Position numbers and translations under genes: made by a program
In this document: positions 1 through 10,577 of the stretch, piece by piece
Numbering within the stretch: the stretch's first letter is position 1
Layout of the letters: each line of letters opens with the position of its first letter
Notes under the pieces: generated by a model
What the model was told of the DNA's origin: nothing
Databases searched by the model: none
What the model saw: the letters and a program-made list of their open reading frames with translations, nothing else
Source of the DNA: Protopterus annectens
Lineage: Eukaryota; Chordata; Ceratodontiformes; Protopteridae
Assembly: GCF_019279795.1 (NCBI RefSeq)
Contig: NC_056731.1
Coordinates: 865,941,571-866,005,570, forward strand
Length of the DNA stretch: 64,000 nt
Reading direction: 5' to 3'

Positions 1-579
1 CTTAAAGTAGTCAGCTTTTCCATTCTGTGAACTGGAAACTCCTCAAGTGTGCATTGGTGTGGAATTCCTTTTTTTATTTTTATTTTTTCTTTTAAATACA
101 GAAAAGTTGGCTTTCTCAGCTTGGCTGTTTTTCTAAACAGCCCGCCAATTTTCTACACTTCCTGATGGTGAATAAGATGATCACGCCATGTTACAGTTTC
201 TCCTGACTTGTCTTGGGGGCAGGGTCATGTAATTGTGGGATAGTTGGGCTGCCAGTTAAAGTAGTGAGCAGCAATTTCCTGTTGGCTAATGTTGCCTCAC
301 ATAACTGGTGCTTGTGGTGTTTGAGTGGAAGCACTTTCATGGTGCAGGCATAAAAATGTTTTTCTTTTTCTTGTTGCATATTTTTTTATTATTAGCTAAT
401 GCATACATTAATGTACAGTGAGATTTGAACTGTATCGAGAACACTTTTTGGATTCTTTTTAACAATGTCACTATTGGCTAGCCTGTAGGACGGCCTATAT
501 TATTGGACCATTACTATTGTATGTCTGTGTGCACTTGCATAAATATGGGAATTGCAGTAGAGCTTAAATACTTTACTGT

Positions 580-682
580 GACCATTATTTACTTATTCAT
601 TCATTTTGTCATAGTTAGATGTATGAGATGTACACAGTAATGTGTACTGTAATTGCTTGGCACATATGTTTGTGTGTGTACA

Positions 683-740
<58 letters not shown>

Positions 741-1380
741 GTTTGCAGTGGATTGCATTGTGCATGATCGCAACTAACCTAATACCTTATTGTGGTCATG
801 CATTCATTCAGTATTTTGATCACAGTCCAACATCTGAGGTGTACGTAGTCAGTAAACTGTAATTAGTGGACACGTTTGTGTGCAGAGGGATTGTAGTGTA
901 TATGACTTGACAGTAAAGCACTCTGGCCTTTACTAATTTTTTTTACTGCAGTCAGATATTGAGGTATACACAGTCAATATAATTGGTGAGTACAGAAGCA
1001 GTCTGTGAATGAAAATTGCTGACCTATGTGCCTCATATACCTTTTTGTGATCAGATTTAATCAGTTATTGATTTTGGCTTGACAAGGTTAGTGTGTTTGT
1101 GTGAAACGAGCCAGAATAGGTTGTAGTGGCCCTAACTATTTTTAATTTGTAGACAGACCTGTGTGGAGTACAGAGTCATAACTGATGATATTGGTGAATA
1201 CTGGGTGAATCTGTGTTGAAACTGACTGATCACCAATATTTTAATCACAGTTAAATAGTCATTGAACTGAGTTGGCAGGGCTGGTGTGTATTTGCATGAA
1301 ACCAGCTAAAATACATTATTGTTTCATTTTTATTAGCTCATAATCAGGCATCCTGCGGCATATAGTGTCTGTAAAGGTAC
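580..1380. repeat. degenerate tandem repeat, about 3-4 units
   Basis: Phrases recur in the same order at roughly 130-200 bp spacing: a 'TTGTGRTCA'-like block, a 'TTTTGATCACAGT'-like block, a 'GTACACAGTCA'-like block, and 'GTTTGTGTG' followed by a GAAAC/CAGC block. Examples lie near 790-880, 925-1010, 1040-1150 and 1180-1340. Units are strongly diverged, so boundaries are approximate. It may be an old minisatellite or a locally duplicated repeat. Confidence 0.4.
684..738. repeat. (AC)n microsatellite
   Basis: About 27 uninterrupted AC dinucleotides, preceded by a short (GT)n run at 670-679. The GT run and AC run could pair as a hairpin or Z-DNA-prone segment. Confidence 0.97.
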
Positions 1381-3009
1381 TACAACCATCTCATCTCTCC
1401 AAATGAACTCTTTCTCACATTAGCTGTGCCATGTATTTTGAAGAGGAAAACTGTTGCTGGTAAAATATTGAGCCCGAGCAGTAGTGTGGGACTTTTTTTT
1501 TCTTTAAAATTTTAACCATGCTTTAATTTCACCTTGCTGTAATACAAACATACTGTATTCCAATTAGTCCCATGCTTCAATTGCTTTCTGCAGCCCCCCA
1601 CCCCCACTTTGAATTTACCAGCTACCAGTAACCCAACTTGGAGATTAACTGTTAGGTTAAGAATGCATTTATTTTTTAATATGTGGGACTTTCCCATACT
1701 CTTGTGTTACTAAATTTAGAGCATGCAGACTGAATGTCTGTGTATCACATTCACAGTTTCAGTAGCAAATCTGATAAAAAACTTTGCTATGAAAGAAAGT
1801 ATTCTTTTCATGTGGTAATGCAGACTTTTGAAAACTCATTGGCAAATCTGTGAAACTTCACTTTTAATATTTGAGTAGTAAAATATTAAGCTGTTTATCC
1901 AGTTGGATTTTATTACTCATCTCAAAAGTATGGTCTTACTGATGATGTTAAGAGAGAGCTTCTCAGAGGATTTATGATGTATTTGTTAAGGTGTTTGAGA
2001 CTGAGACTGATTGTAGTATAAAGTGTCACAGTCACGCTTATAGCAGTTCGGTTTAGAACTGATTTCATTAAGAGTACATAATAAAAAGCAGAACTGTGAC
2101 AAAATTCAAAAGAAAAAAAGTTTAAGCTGCATTTTCTAAAACACTCAGAACAGTTACAGATGCTCACCCCATGGAAGAAAAATGGCCAGTTTCATGCCTC
2201 TGTATTGTTTTGTTTTGTTTAATCATCATAACTGATGACCTTTGCATCATATGATCTACTGACCTTCTCAAAATTTTAAGAGTATATAAATGAAATGCCT
2301 ATTGTTATACAGCTTTATATATGTTAAAGTGCTTGTTGTACTACATATTAAAATTCTCTGTTTAGACACCATGGCAGGATTTACTCAGTTACTTTTCTTG
2401 GTTTATGTTTTTGGATACATTTTGTGTTTTATACATTAGACATGCCAGCAGGGAACAAAGCTGACTTGTACACCACCTTTATTAAGTGGAACTGACTCTG
2501 AATGGACTAAAAGAAATTTTGAACATGCAGGATAATCATTACTAGTTTCCAGTCTTGCTGCTAAAGATAATCAATCTAATTTTACTAATAATGATGATAC
2601 TGCTAGTGCGTAGCATTCAGTTATCAAGTTGTCTGCTTGAGAATAAACTTTTTGTATTTAAATGTTTATAGAGGCAATGCTTACTATTTGAAGCTTATTT
2701 TGGATATGCATATTATACCTCAAAATTTATGAATCTTGAAAATGCCCACATATAGAAATGGACATCCAGCTCTGTTGAAGAAATGGTAGGAATGTAATCT
2801 TCATTTAAGTGATGATTATATGAAACTCATGAATGAGTTCTTTAAACCAACAGAACACAAGCGGTCTTTTGAAATTAATAGGCTAGATAACAAGGTTAAA
2901 AGTAGTTTGGTTTATACCTAGTTTTCAAGGAAATACAAGGAGCTACTTAATAATTTTGCTATTTTTTTGAATGTCACTTGAAAGCAACTAAGCAGAGTAT
3001 TTTTTATTG

Positions 3010-3275
3010 TATTTTATTTTATTTAGTAATTGTTAACCAGGAAAGTCCAACTTGGAATGTAGCCAATTTTCAGTGGAGGCCCGGGGAGAAACGCTTCAGA
3101 AGCATGTCTTTGTAAAGTGGGAGGAAACCGGAGTACCTGGAGGAAACCCACACGAATGCAGGGAGAACATGCAGACTCCGTACAGAAGGCAGTCCAGCCG
3201 AGAATCAAACCAGAGAACCTCTTGCTGTGAGGTGCCAATGCTACCGCTGCACCACTGCGCCGTGCAAGTCAATTA
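3010..3275 (-). mobile_element. tRNA-derived SINE, minus strand, with LINE-like 3' tail
   Basis: Reading the minus strand from about 3275, there is a box A-like stretch (GTGGTGCAGCGGTAGCA), then CCTCACAGCAAGAGGTTCT, then a box B-like GGTTTGATTCTC. A conserved body follows (TCTGCATGTTCTCCC, GGGTTTCCTCCAGG, GGTTTCCTCCCAC), and it ends near 3010 with an A/T-rich tail (AATAAAATAAAA). The same body occurs at 32096-32430. The last ~90 bases of this copy (CTCCCCGGGCCTCCACTGAAAA, TTTCCTGGTTAACAA) instead match the 3' ends at 42178-42270 and 49682-49770. It abuts the 3' end of the CR1-like LINE at 3300. Confidence 0.8.
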
Positions 3276-3423
3276 CATTATGTTCATTATGATCTTTGGC
3301 GCTTACTAGGCTATTGACCCAGAGGTCATTTCAAGCCTAGCTGATTCATCCTGGTGTAATACCATAGATATGCTAGTCAATACCCATTTTTGCATTTAGT
3401 AATGACTGCCAATGTCCAGGAGA

Positions 3424-4935
3424 GTTGTGGGTGCTAGCCCCGGTAAGAATTTATGGTGCCCCGTCCACTCGTCCAGGTTTCTTTTGAACAATGTTATCAT
3501 AGAGGTGCTCTGCTTCACATGAATTGGCATCATATTCCAGATAAGGCAGTCGCTGGAAGATAAATCTGTGTCTCCAGTATGTCCTATTTAAGTCACAGGT
3601 CATCTTTAGGTCCCTGGAATGGGTAGCTCTAGTCCCGTTTGATTTACAGATGTGCAGCAAGTTTATTAGGTTTGGGTCTGAGATTGTTCTGTAAGCCAAG
3701 CATAAGAAGTGTATACTATACAGAGTATAGTGGCAGGGACTTTAGTTGGTCTGTGTACGGCACGTGCTGGAGTCCCTTGATCTTCTTTGTTAGAAACCTC
3801 TGAAGTCTCTCCAATCCCTGCAGGTGCTTTGTACGGTGCACTGAATTATGGGCCAGATTAATGCAGAGTATAGAGGTGTTATAACCTCCTTTGCTGTCGA
3901 GGGGATGCCTTTACTAATATGTGTACTACGTAGAAAGCCTTCTTTACTACTGTAGACACATAGTGGTCGAAGTTAAGGTCGCAGTCTACTTGTGATCTCA
4001 GATCCCTTACCACTTCATGGGTACTTAGGGTATTGTTGTTGTTTTGATAGTGTGAAAGGACATTGTTTTTGCTGAAGGGAATGATGATGCATTTCTTTAT
4101 TTTCAGTTTTTGACTGTGATTAAGACCAATCGTTGATGTGTGTAAGACCCTCCTGGAGTATACTGACATCATTTGGGGATTCAGTAATTGCACCCAGTTT
4201 GCAGTCGTTCACAAACTTGGTCAGCCTCAACCCCTTAGTTTTGGCCTGAACTTATGAGAAGTATATACCAAACGGCAGGGGCCCCAGCACTAACCCCTAT
4301 GGCACCCTGCTGGTGACAGGTCTGCTGGTTGATGTGGAAGTCACCCACTTTGATAGTGTGTGTCTGGTTTGTGAGCCAGTTGGCAATCCATGTTACAGCA
4401 AAGGGGTTTACATTCAGTTCAAGTTTATCGGTAATGCCTGAGTGTGGGATTGTGTTGAAAGCTTTTGCCAAGTCGAGGTATGCTGTGTGCACAGATTTGC
4501 ACTCGTCATTGACCCTGGTCACATCATATGTTCCATGGCCTTACAGATGAGGCAGGCTAATTCCCTGAGTCTGTTGCTAGGCCACCATAATGGAGGGGAA
4601 TAACTGTAGCTGTTCTCCATTCCACAGGAACAAAGCCTGAAGTTAGGCTTTGATTGAAAAGGGTACTTAATCGTGATGCTTGTTCATATTTTAGCCAGTT
4701 TAGAAGACAGACAAATATGCCATCTGGTCCCTTACAGGCTGTTTTTTGCCTTGGACAAGGCTTTAATGACCTGCTCTTCAGATATGTAGGATGGGGGGGG
4801 GGGGGGGGGGAGACTGGGGAAGGTTTGTGATTTGTGATAAGTTTGGAGGGATAAGGGAGTGACATTTTCCCTAAACCTATCCGCTAGTAGGTGTGCTTTC
4901 TCTTTAGGGTGAGTATGTGAGATACCATTAGTCAC
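3424..4935 (-). pseudogene. LINE reverse transcriptase (broken)
   Basis: Pieces in consecutive minus-strand frames match the intact copies: PDGIFVCLLNWLKYEQA, VEWRTATVIPLH, HTAYLDLAKAFNTIPHSGI (RT motif A region), NPFAVTWIANWLTNQTHT, then a C-terminal segment with SRDLKMTCDLNRTYWRHR. The YxDD-like block equivalent to FADDCKLG is degraded near 4200-4240. The domain would copy element RNA at the nick. Several frameshifts and an 18-base G run (an artificial-looking proline run in translation) show it is dead. Confidence 0.8.
4793..4810 (+). repeat. 18-base G homopolymer
   Basis: A pure G run inside the LINE RT region. It could form a G-quadruplex with itself or could reflect slippage, in biology or sequencing. 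Similar but shorter runs occur near 47980 (G), 60826 (G) and 62090 (C). Confidence 0.95.
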
Positions 4936-5331
4936 TAGTTCTGCACATGCTTGAGTCCCACCTTTTAGGCTACATACATAGCTGTAAAACGCCTTATGAT
5001 TATCCTTGGCTGTGTTTTCTATGTTTTTGTCAAAGCATCCCTTAGAGGATTTGATATGTTGTCTTATTTGCCTGTTGAGGCTGAGGAGGGTACTTTTCCA
5101 TTGTTGGGCCTTGCCTTTATTTTCTTAGTAACTTTTTGCATTTATTGTAAAGTTTGTTGAAGCTGGATATCCACCATGGTGGCTTGTTTTTACTTGAGGC
5201 TCTGACTTTGATTCTTTCTGGTACAGCCGAGTCTATACACTTTTATGCAAGTGAGTGTAAGCTTCGGTGTAGTTACTGCTTTCAGCTGGAGGTGGGGCTT
5301 GGAATGCATTTATACCTTCACCGTAGAGGGT

Positions 5332-6045
5332 TTACTTTCCCTTGGTGAAGTTTTGTAGTCTGATTTTGCCCTTTGTGAGTTCTGGTGTTAGTGCCAGCTC
5401 GAAGGTGACTGATTTGTGGTCAGATTTAACTAATGCGGGTCCAACAGTTGTGGCAGTATATCTGTTTGTCATGTTAGTGAGGACCATTGTTGTTCTTTTT
5501 GGGGTATGAACAATTTGTTCCAGGGTATTTGAGTTAACAAAGTCAAGGAACATTTGAGCTAACGAGTTCGGGCTAACATAGGTTTCCCAGTTGATGGTGG
5601 GATAATGGAAATCCCGCATAACCAGAGTGATCGGAAATATTTGATTGACTGCAGTTTGGTCAAGTAGGCTTCATGCGCATCATGACCAATGGAGGGGGAT
5701 CTATAACTGGCTGTGACTTGAATGGGGGTCTTGCCCACAGTAACCTCTACTTAACTCCATGGAGTTGTCCAGTCTAACTAGACAGGAGGTGAATTTGTCT
5801 CTAATATAGCTAGAAACACCACCTCCTTTGGTTCTTGCATGCTTGTTTTGCAGTCTGAAGGTGTGGAAGGCATTGTAGCCTTGCAAGGCCGGGGTATTGT
5901 CTGAGGCCTTGAACCAGTTTTCTGTGAATGCACAGGCATCTACATCTACCAGTGATAGAAGTGCTTCCAGGGTGTGCAGTTTTTGGTTTAAGCTCCTAGC
6001 GGTTAGCAGCATGACCCTTATTTTGTTATGATTGACAAATTTCAC
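5332..6045 (-). pseudogene. LINE AP-type endonuclease domain (broken)
   Basis: Minus-strand reading gives VDVDACAFTENWFKASD, the substrate/metal-site block corresponding to A(V/F)TETW, then GYNAFHTFR and KGGGVSSYIRD. A second frame gives MRDFHYPTINWETY (equivalent of GDFNYP), a degraded LDLVITN block (VLTNMTNRY) and KSDHKSVTFEL (SDH motif). These are endonuclease blocks that nick target DNA for target-primed reverse transcription. The catalytic GD of GDFNYP has become RD, and a frameshift separates the two halves near 5.65-5.70 kb. It is homologous to the better copy at 24.4-25.3 kb. Confidence 0.8.
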
Positions 6046-6046
6046 T

Positions 6047-6600
6047 TCAAAAGTTTGTTTTCGGGACCTTGCCTAAAAAGGCACTATGGGGGAGGCAAGA
6101 ACCTTTGCTTCTTCCTAGCAAAGCATGGCAAAGCAGTAAGGTTTGTTGACCATGGCTTCCCAGGCTGACTGAAACTGGTTCCCTTTGACACCAAAAACTA
6201 AGCCAATTATTGAAATCAGTCATTTTTTTATACTGTGGCATCATTCTAGATGAGGGTAGTATGCTGCTCAAGGCTAGGGACATAACTGCCTGGGACACGT
6301 ACTCAGAGGGCTCAATCATGTCTCTCTTCATATAGTCCAGTGAGGTATGTCTCAGGCTGTTCACTCCAGCACGAACTATGACAGAGTCATAATGGTACTT
6401 GTTGTTGAGAAACCTGAGTGCATGCATGATCTGATGGGTCCTTACACTGGACAGACAGCTGACCATGACTTTCTCCTTGTCCGACCTGGTGAGTGGGGCA
6501 TCTGTGTGTCTCACTATGGAATCTCCAATGACAGGAAAATGTGTTTTTTTGAGTGTTACATCTTATGGGCATGGTAGGTGAGACACTGGTGTTACTGTGT
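6047..6600 (-). pseudogene. LINE ORF1, SGNH/GDSL-esterase-like domain (broken)
   Basis: The minus strand encodes VIGDSIVRHTDAPLTRSDK, then a frame with RFLNNKYHYDSVIVRAGVN and MTDFNNWLSFWC. The GDS near the start fits the nucleophile block of SGNH-type esterases known in ORF1 of CR1 LINEs. The matching segment in the copy at 55.8 kb begins VIGDSIVRHKDAPFTKLNN, confirming homology. Stops and frameshifts break it: the initial GDSIVRH lies in frame but the C-terminal part near 6050-6200 has shifted. ORF1 products are thought to bind element RNA or lipid/membrane targets; I see no direct clue to role here. Confidence 0.7.
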
Positions 6601-6850
6601 GTCATGGCTGCTGTGGGAACTGTGTTAGTTGTAGCAGTCTTGTGTTTTGGAGATTTCTAGTTTTTCGGTAAATTTTTTGAGTACACCTCCACATATGTTG
6701 ATTTTTGTGTTTAATACGTACTGTGTGTATGAGTAGTTGTGCTATGTGCATGAGTAGTGGTGGGTGGGTTGACAACCTCTTCAGTGTTACTTTTTCTTGT
6801 GTGAAAAAGCATGGATTCAAGATTCTTGGTATAGATACATGTCTCACTCT

Positions 6851-7179
6851 CTACTAGGGTTATGAATGATTTTCAGAATAATCATGTTTTCTCTTGGCCA
6901 ACATGGTAGAGTATATCTTCTTTAGTTGTGCCTTCAGATAGTGTTGCTAGGCATGATGATCATGCTAGTACAATGCAAGAGGATTTTCCAGCTCTCCTTG
7001 AAAGAATGGGATTGGTTCCATGGAGGCAAAGCCCAGCAAGCAGAGGTAGAATTTGAAGGAAGAACAGATGAGAAAGACAGATTTGGAATGTGGGAGTCAC
7101 CCAAGAACATGAACAACTTCTAAATAAAGGACTTTCCTTTATTCCAGCTACTGGAAGTGACCGCATGGATATTATTCCA
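6851..7179. other. unassigned spacer between LINE and PLE1
   Basis: This stretch lies between the 5' end of LINE copy A and the first recognisable part of PLE1. A 65-codon open frame at 6926-7123 (+) has no resemblance I recognise. It may be the worn 5' part of PLE1, but nothing in the sequence proves it. Confidence 0.4.
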
Positions 7180-8474
7180 TATTTTTGAATATTTGCTAGG
7201 AATAGTTCTCTTAAAGTTGTGTTTAAAAATGAGAACTTCTTTTCCTGCATTTAAAAACCCTACTTATCGTGTACCAAATAACCATCCTGTGGTAGATGCA
7301 TTTTTAAAAATGTGAGCATGAAGTATATGCTTGTTATGGGCAAAAAATGTGTCGAGTTTTTTTCTCCCCATTTTTTAACAGTGAATGAGGCTAATATTTC
7401 GAGAGACATTAAATCTAATGATTCTGTAGAAATAAATATGGCAGATAAAGGTTGGAGGGTATTGATTTATAGCTTAAACATTCTATTTAGATAAGGTTTG
7501 GGGCATATTGATTACAGGTAAAACATTCTGTATAGATAAAATGTGTTTGCATTTGAGTGATGTGAATACATACAAGAAAGTGCATAAATATGAAGTTAAT
7601 GCCATTATTTCTAAGGCTAAAACCATATTGTACAATCTGTTTGAGGTTTTAATAACTTCAGAACTATTTGATTAATTTTGTGTATCTACATGTGCCCATT
7701 ATTTATGAGGTACCTAAAATCCATAAATCTCAAAACAGTTCACCAGTGTGTACCCCATTTGTATCAAGGCTGGAATGGTTAACTAAACCACTTTCTGTTT
7801 ACTTGGCAAAATAGTTTCGACCCATACTAGAAATATTTCCTAGGATATTTCTCTACATTTTCTAAATAACTTATTTGCGTGGTATGATTATGCTAGCCCT
7901 CAAGATATTTGTTACTTTAGACATCCGGTGTTTATTTATAGCTATCGCAAATGTCTATGGACTTGAATATTAATTCAGTTTTATGTAATAGCAGCTATTC
8001 GTTTTAGAAAATAATAGCTTGAGTTTTAAGAATGAACTTTTATTTGTTGACAGTAGGGGTTGCCATGGGCACATTTTGTGCCAATAGTTATGTTTTTTTT
8101 AGTTTTGGCTGTTTAGGAAGATTTATATTTCTTGCAGGGGAATGATTTTATAGATAATATTGTCTGCTATTGTCGATTTCTGGATGACAATTTTTTTATC
8201 TGAAATGGTGGATATGTTGAATATTTTGTGCAATAATTACACACTACCAGTAAGTTTTCTTGAACTTTTCTCTTGTAGTACTCCAGATATTATTCATTTT
8301 TAGATGTCATATCATGTGATATAGTTGGTTATATAAATATGAGTATTTTTCAAAAAAGATATAAGAATAATTTACTTTTGTATGCACCCTAGATTTATAT
8401 ATGACAATATAGTAGAGGGACAAATGCTGAGTATCCCATCTCAGTAGTAATGAAAATGAATTGCATAATGTGCA
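7180..8474 (+). pseudogene. Penelope-like element PLE1, N-terminal and RT part (broken)
   Basis: Plus-strand fragments follow PLE order. VEINMADKGWRVLIYSL at ~7420-7480 corresponds to the family's 'I-x-PADKGGxVV' block. EVPKIHKSQNSSPVC at ~7705 contains the PKIHK block that opens the RT. An MG-F-AN block (GCHGHILCQ / MGTFCAN, ~8055-8080) and the RFLDD-F-I-W equivalent at ~8170-8200 are the RT catalytic block. Stops interrupt every segment. PLEs are retroelements whose RT and GIY-YIG endonuclease are in one protein. This copy is cut at ~8475 by a CR1-like LINE, resumes at 9637, is cut again by DIRS-1 at 10082, and ends after 16230. Confidence 0.75.
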
Positions 8475-9546
8475 TATAGATAAACTTACTAAACTAGGCA
8501 TAAATCCCTATGTCACAAGATGGGTTCCCAACTGGCTCACTGACAGAACCCACACTGTGAAAGTAGCAGACTCCAAATCCAACTTCAGACCAGTGACAAG
8601 TGGAGTACCACAGGGTTCAGTCTTGGGTCGTCTCCTGTTTGGTATCTACTTTTCCAAAGTACAGGCTAACACAGAAGATCTTTGGCTAACAAAGTTCACA
8701 GATGACTGTAAACTAGGAGCCATAATCAAAACTTCTAATGATGTGGACATCCTTCAAAAGGGCCTTACTGAGACAGATGACTGGTGTCAAAGCCATGACC
8801 TCAAGCTCAATGCCAAAAAGTGCATTGTCATCCCATTTGGTAAAAACTCTGTACCCATGAGCTACGACATTGGTGGTAGTCTACTTAATACCGAAAGTGT
8901 GATCAGAGACCCTACGACACAGGTGGACAGTAGTCTCTCCTTTGATAATCACATCTCCACAGTAGTCGGGAAATCCTTCTACTTGGCACACCTCATCACA
9001 AAAGGTTTCTCATCCAGGAAAAATGAGGTCATTGTTCCCCTCTACTTGTCACTCATTAGACCCATTATAGAGTACAATGCCCCTTTTGGTATGTACCTCA
9101 CAAGACATCTACAACAACTGGAAAGGCCGCAGAAATACCTCACAAAGAGGATTACTGGCCTCAAACAGATGCCATACGCAGACTGTCTCAGAAAACTCCA
9201 CCTTTACTCCGTCACATATCGCCTACTCAGAGGTGATCTCTGCCCAGCATACAAAGCTATGTCAAACCCAGAGCTGTTAGACATGCTGCACTTAAAGAAA
9301 TCCCAATCCCTCCGAGCTACATGCTCTAGGGACCTAAACCTTGTCACCACTTTAAACAGAACATTCTGGAGGGATAGATTCTTGTCCCAGAGACTTCCTA
9401 TACTCTGGAACAAACTACCTATCTATATCAAACAAAGCTCCTCATTAGCACTCTTCAAGAAAAATCTTGATGGTTGGATGGGAAATAGGAAATTCACCCC
9501 GGGGATCACCTCTGTGGCTCTGCTCGACAGGGGCACAGGAAAATAA
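8475..9546 (+). pseudogene. LINE ORF2 C-terminal RT fragment, open but 5'-truncated
   Basis: About 357 codons remain open to the stop at 9544-9546. Visible blocks are VTRWVPNWLTDRTHTVKVAD, SGVPQGSVLGRLLFGIYF (RT motif B), KFTDDCKLGAI (motif C), NAKKCIVIPFGKN, DLNLVTTLNRTFWRDRF and a C-terminal DGWMGNRKFTPGI. Motif C normally reads FADD in this family; here the A is T (FTDD). The homologous copy at 16.99-18.5 kb keeps FADDCKLG. There is no start codon of its own and no endonuclease, so it is inactive; the long open frame indicates a young insertion. Confidence 0.85.
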
Positions 9547-9636
9547 TTTTCTTGGGTGGTGAAAGCCAGGGTACCTTTTTGGCTAGGCGTATATAGGCCC
9601 GAGGGCCAATAGCCTAGTACCTACTTATGAACCTAT
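8475..9636 (+). mobile_element. CR1-like LINE copy C, 5'-truncated, inserted in PLE1
   Basis: This is the 3' third of the same CR1-like LINE family found at 16901-25318 on the other strand. It starts abruptly inside the RT coding region, as expected for 5' truncation, and ends with the shared 3' motif 'agcctagtacctacttatgaacctat' region at 9609-9636. PLE1 coding sequence flanks it on both sides, so it inserted into PLE1. Confidence 0.85.
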
Positions 9637-10081
9637 CCTGTTAGATCTGAAGAATTATTTTTTAGAAGGAATAAATGAAGGGATCCATACAGATGGAGTT
9701 ATAGAGCATGTTATTGGATTGTGAACATCTAAAGCTAAACCATGTTTGATTTATCCACTCCACATTTTAATAGGCACAGAAATAAGATAGTACACACTAA
9801 ATTACACTATCATTTTCTTACTCAATGAACATTAATTATGTGTGTGAAGTAATAAAGAGAAACTTGCAGATTATGGCTGATACTTTAGCTATGAAAATAT
9901 TATTAGGGCATGACCATCTTTTAATTTTAGGAATAAATCAAGTTTATGAAAATATTATTAGGGCATGACCATCTTTTAATTTTAGGAATAAATCAAGTTT
10001 AAGGAGACAGCTGTTTCATAGGCATTCAAAATTAACAAGTCATTTAGCTAAAAAAGGAAGTTTTCCCTGCAGAAACTATAG
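9637..10081 (+). pseudogene. PLE1 middle part, between LINE and DIRS-1 insertions
   Basis: After the LINE ends, PLE-like coding resumes with stops. Near 9995-10081 the plus strand reads RNKSSLRRQLFHRHSK then KKGSFPCRNY, fitting the Cys-containing linker (GSF-x-C) that precedes the GIY-YIG domain in PLE proteins. It is cut at 10082 by the left end of DIRS-1 and continues after 16229. The segment contains an exact 55-bp tandem duplication. Confidence 0.6.
9891..10000 (+). repeat. exact 55-bp tandem duplication
   Basis: The unit 9891-9945 is repeated without a mismatch at 9946-10000, starting 'atgaaaatattattagggca' in both. Identity of the two copies inside otherwise decayed PLE sequence suggests a recent local duplication or an assembly artefact. 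Confidence 0.97.
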
Positions 10082-10110
10082 ATGTTAAGTTGTCTATCTC
10101 GCCTTCATTC

Positions 10111-10245
10111 TTGCTGGATGGGTGGGTTCGGAGCTGACCTCGGCTCCGACTCGGCCACTCTAAAAGCTCGAGAGTTGGTTCCACCGGCTCGAGGCTCCCC
10201 TTATATCCCACAATGCTAGGCGAGAGTTACCTCAGATCTCGTTTG
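10111..10245 (+). repeat. DIRS-1 left inverted terminal repeat
   Basis: This pairs with 16036-16170 in reverse complement over 135 bases with one difference seen (ggagctgacc versus ggagccgacc). It contains repeated TCGGCTCC/GGAGCCGA motifs and a TATA-like 'ccttatatccc' at 10199-10209, plausibly part of a promoter. The outer ~29 bases (10082-10110) are related to the right end but differ in length, which is typical of DIRS. Confidence 0.95.
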
Positions 10246-10577
10246 CCGCTACAGCGATCGAGGTGTTGGTTTTCTACCGGTTCTTGGTAAGTGACTTTTC
10301 TTGTGAAGTTAGTCTATTAAAACCCCTTTAATTTTAATATTTATACTTATTTCCCTTAGTTTAGAGGAATTCTTATCCCCTTTCTTAAAATTCCTGTTTT
10401 TTTCCCACAAGAACTTTAAGTTCTTCCCTTGGGCCTACAGGCCTTTTTCCTTCCCTAGTGGAGTGTGTGTTATATTCTCTTAATTTAAAAAACCTAGTTA
10501 GTGGTTTTATTTTAAGTTAAACTAGACAGGGTGTAATTAGTGTGTTTGTGACTGTGTGTGTGATTACACCTTTTGAG

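Larger units (their letters stand above)
1..3009. other. AT-rich non-coding DNA, no gene seen
   Basis: I find no coding region, RNA gene or recognisable transposon here. All open frames are short and show no family resemblance. The stretch holds an (AC)n microsatellite and a degenerate tandem repeat, listed separately. Given the dysbindin exon at 51.3 kb it is most simply read as intronic or flanking DNA. Confidence 0.6.
3300..6850 (-). mobile_element. CR1-like LINE copy A, nearly full length but decayed
   Basis: On the minus strand this copy carries, in order, an esterase-like ORF1 (~6.85-6.05 kb), an AP-type endonuclease (~6.05-5.33 kb) and a reverse transcriptase (~4.94-3.42 kb). Its 3' end near 3300 has the family motif 'caatagcctagta', also seen at 9608-9620 and 16911-16930. 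Many stops and frameshifts are present, so it cannot be active. The ORF1 esterase plus EN/RT layout is known from the CR1 clade; assignment within the CR1/L2 group is inferred. A run of 18 G interrupts the RT region. Confidence 0.85.

Noticed and set aside
653-862. 69-codon open frame with a poly-(His-Thr) run
   Set aside because: Produced by the (AC)n microsatellite; no start context or family.
4732-4935. Proline-run peptides near the G18 tract
   Set aside because: Artefact of the homopolymer read on the other strand inside a dead LINE RT.
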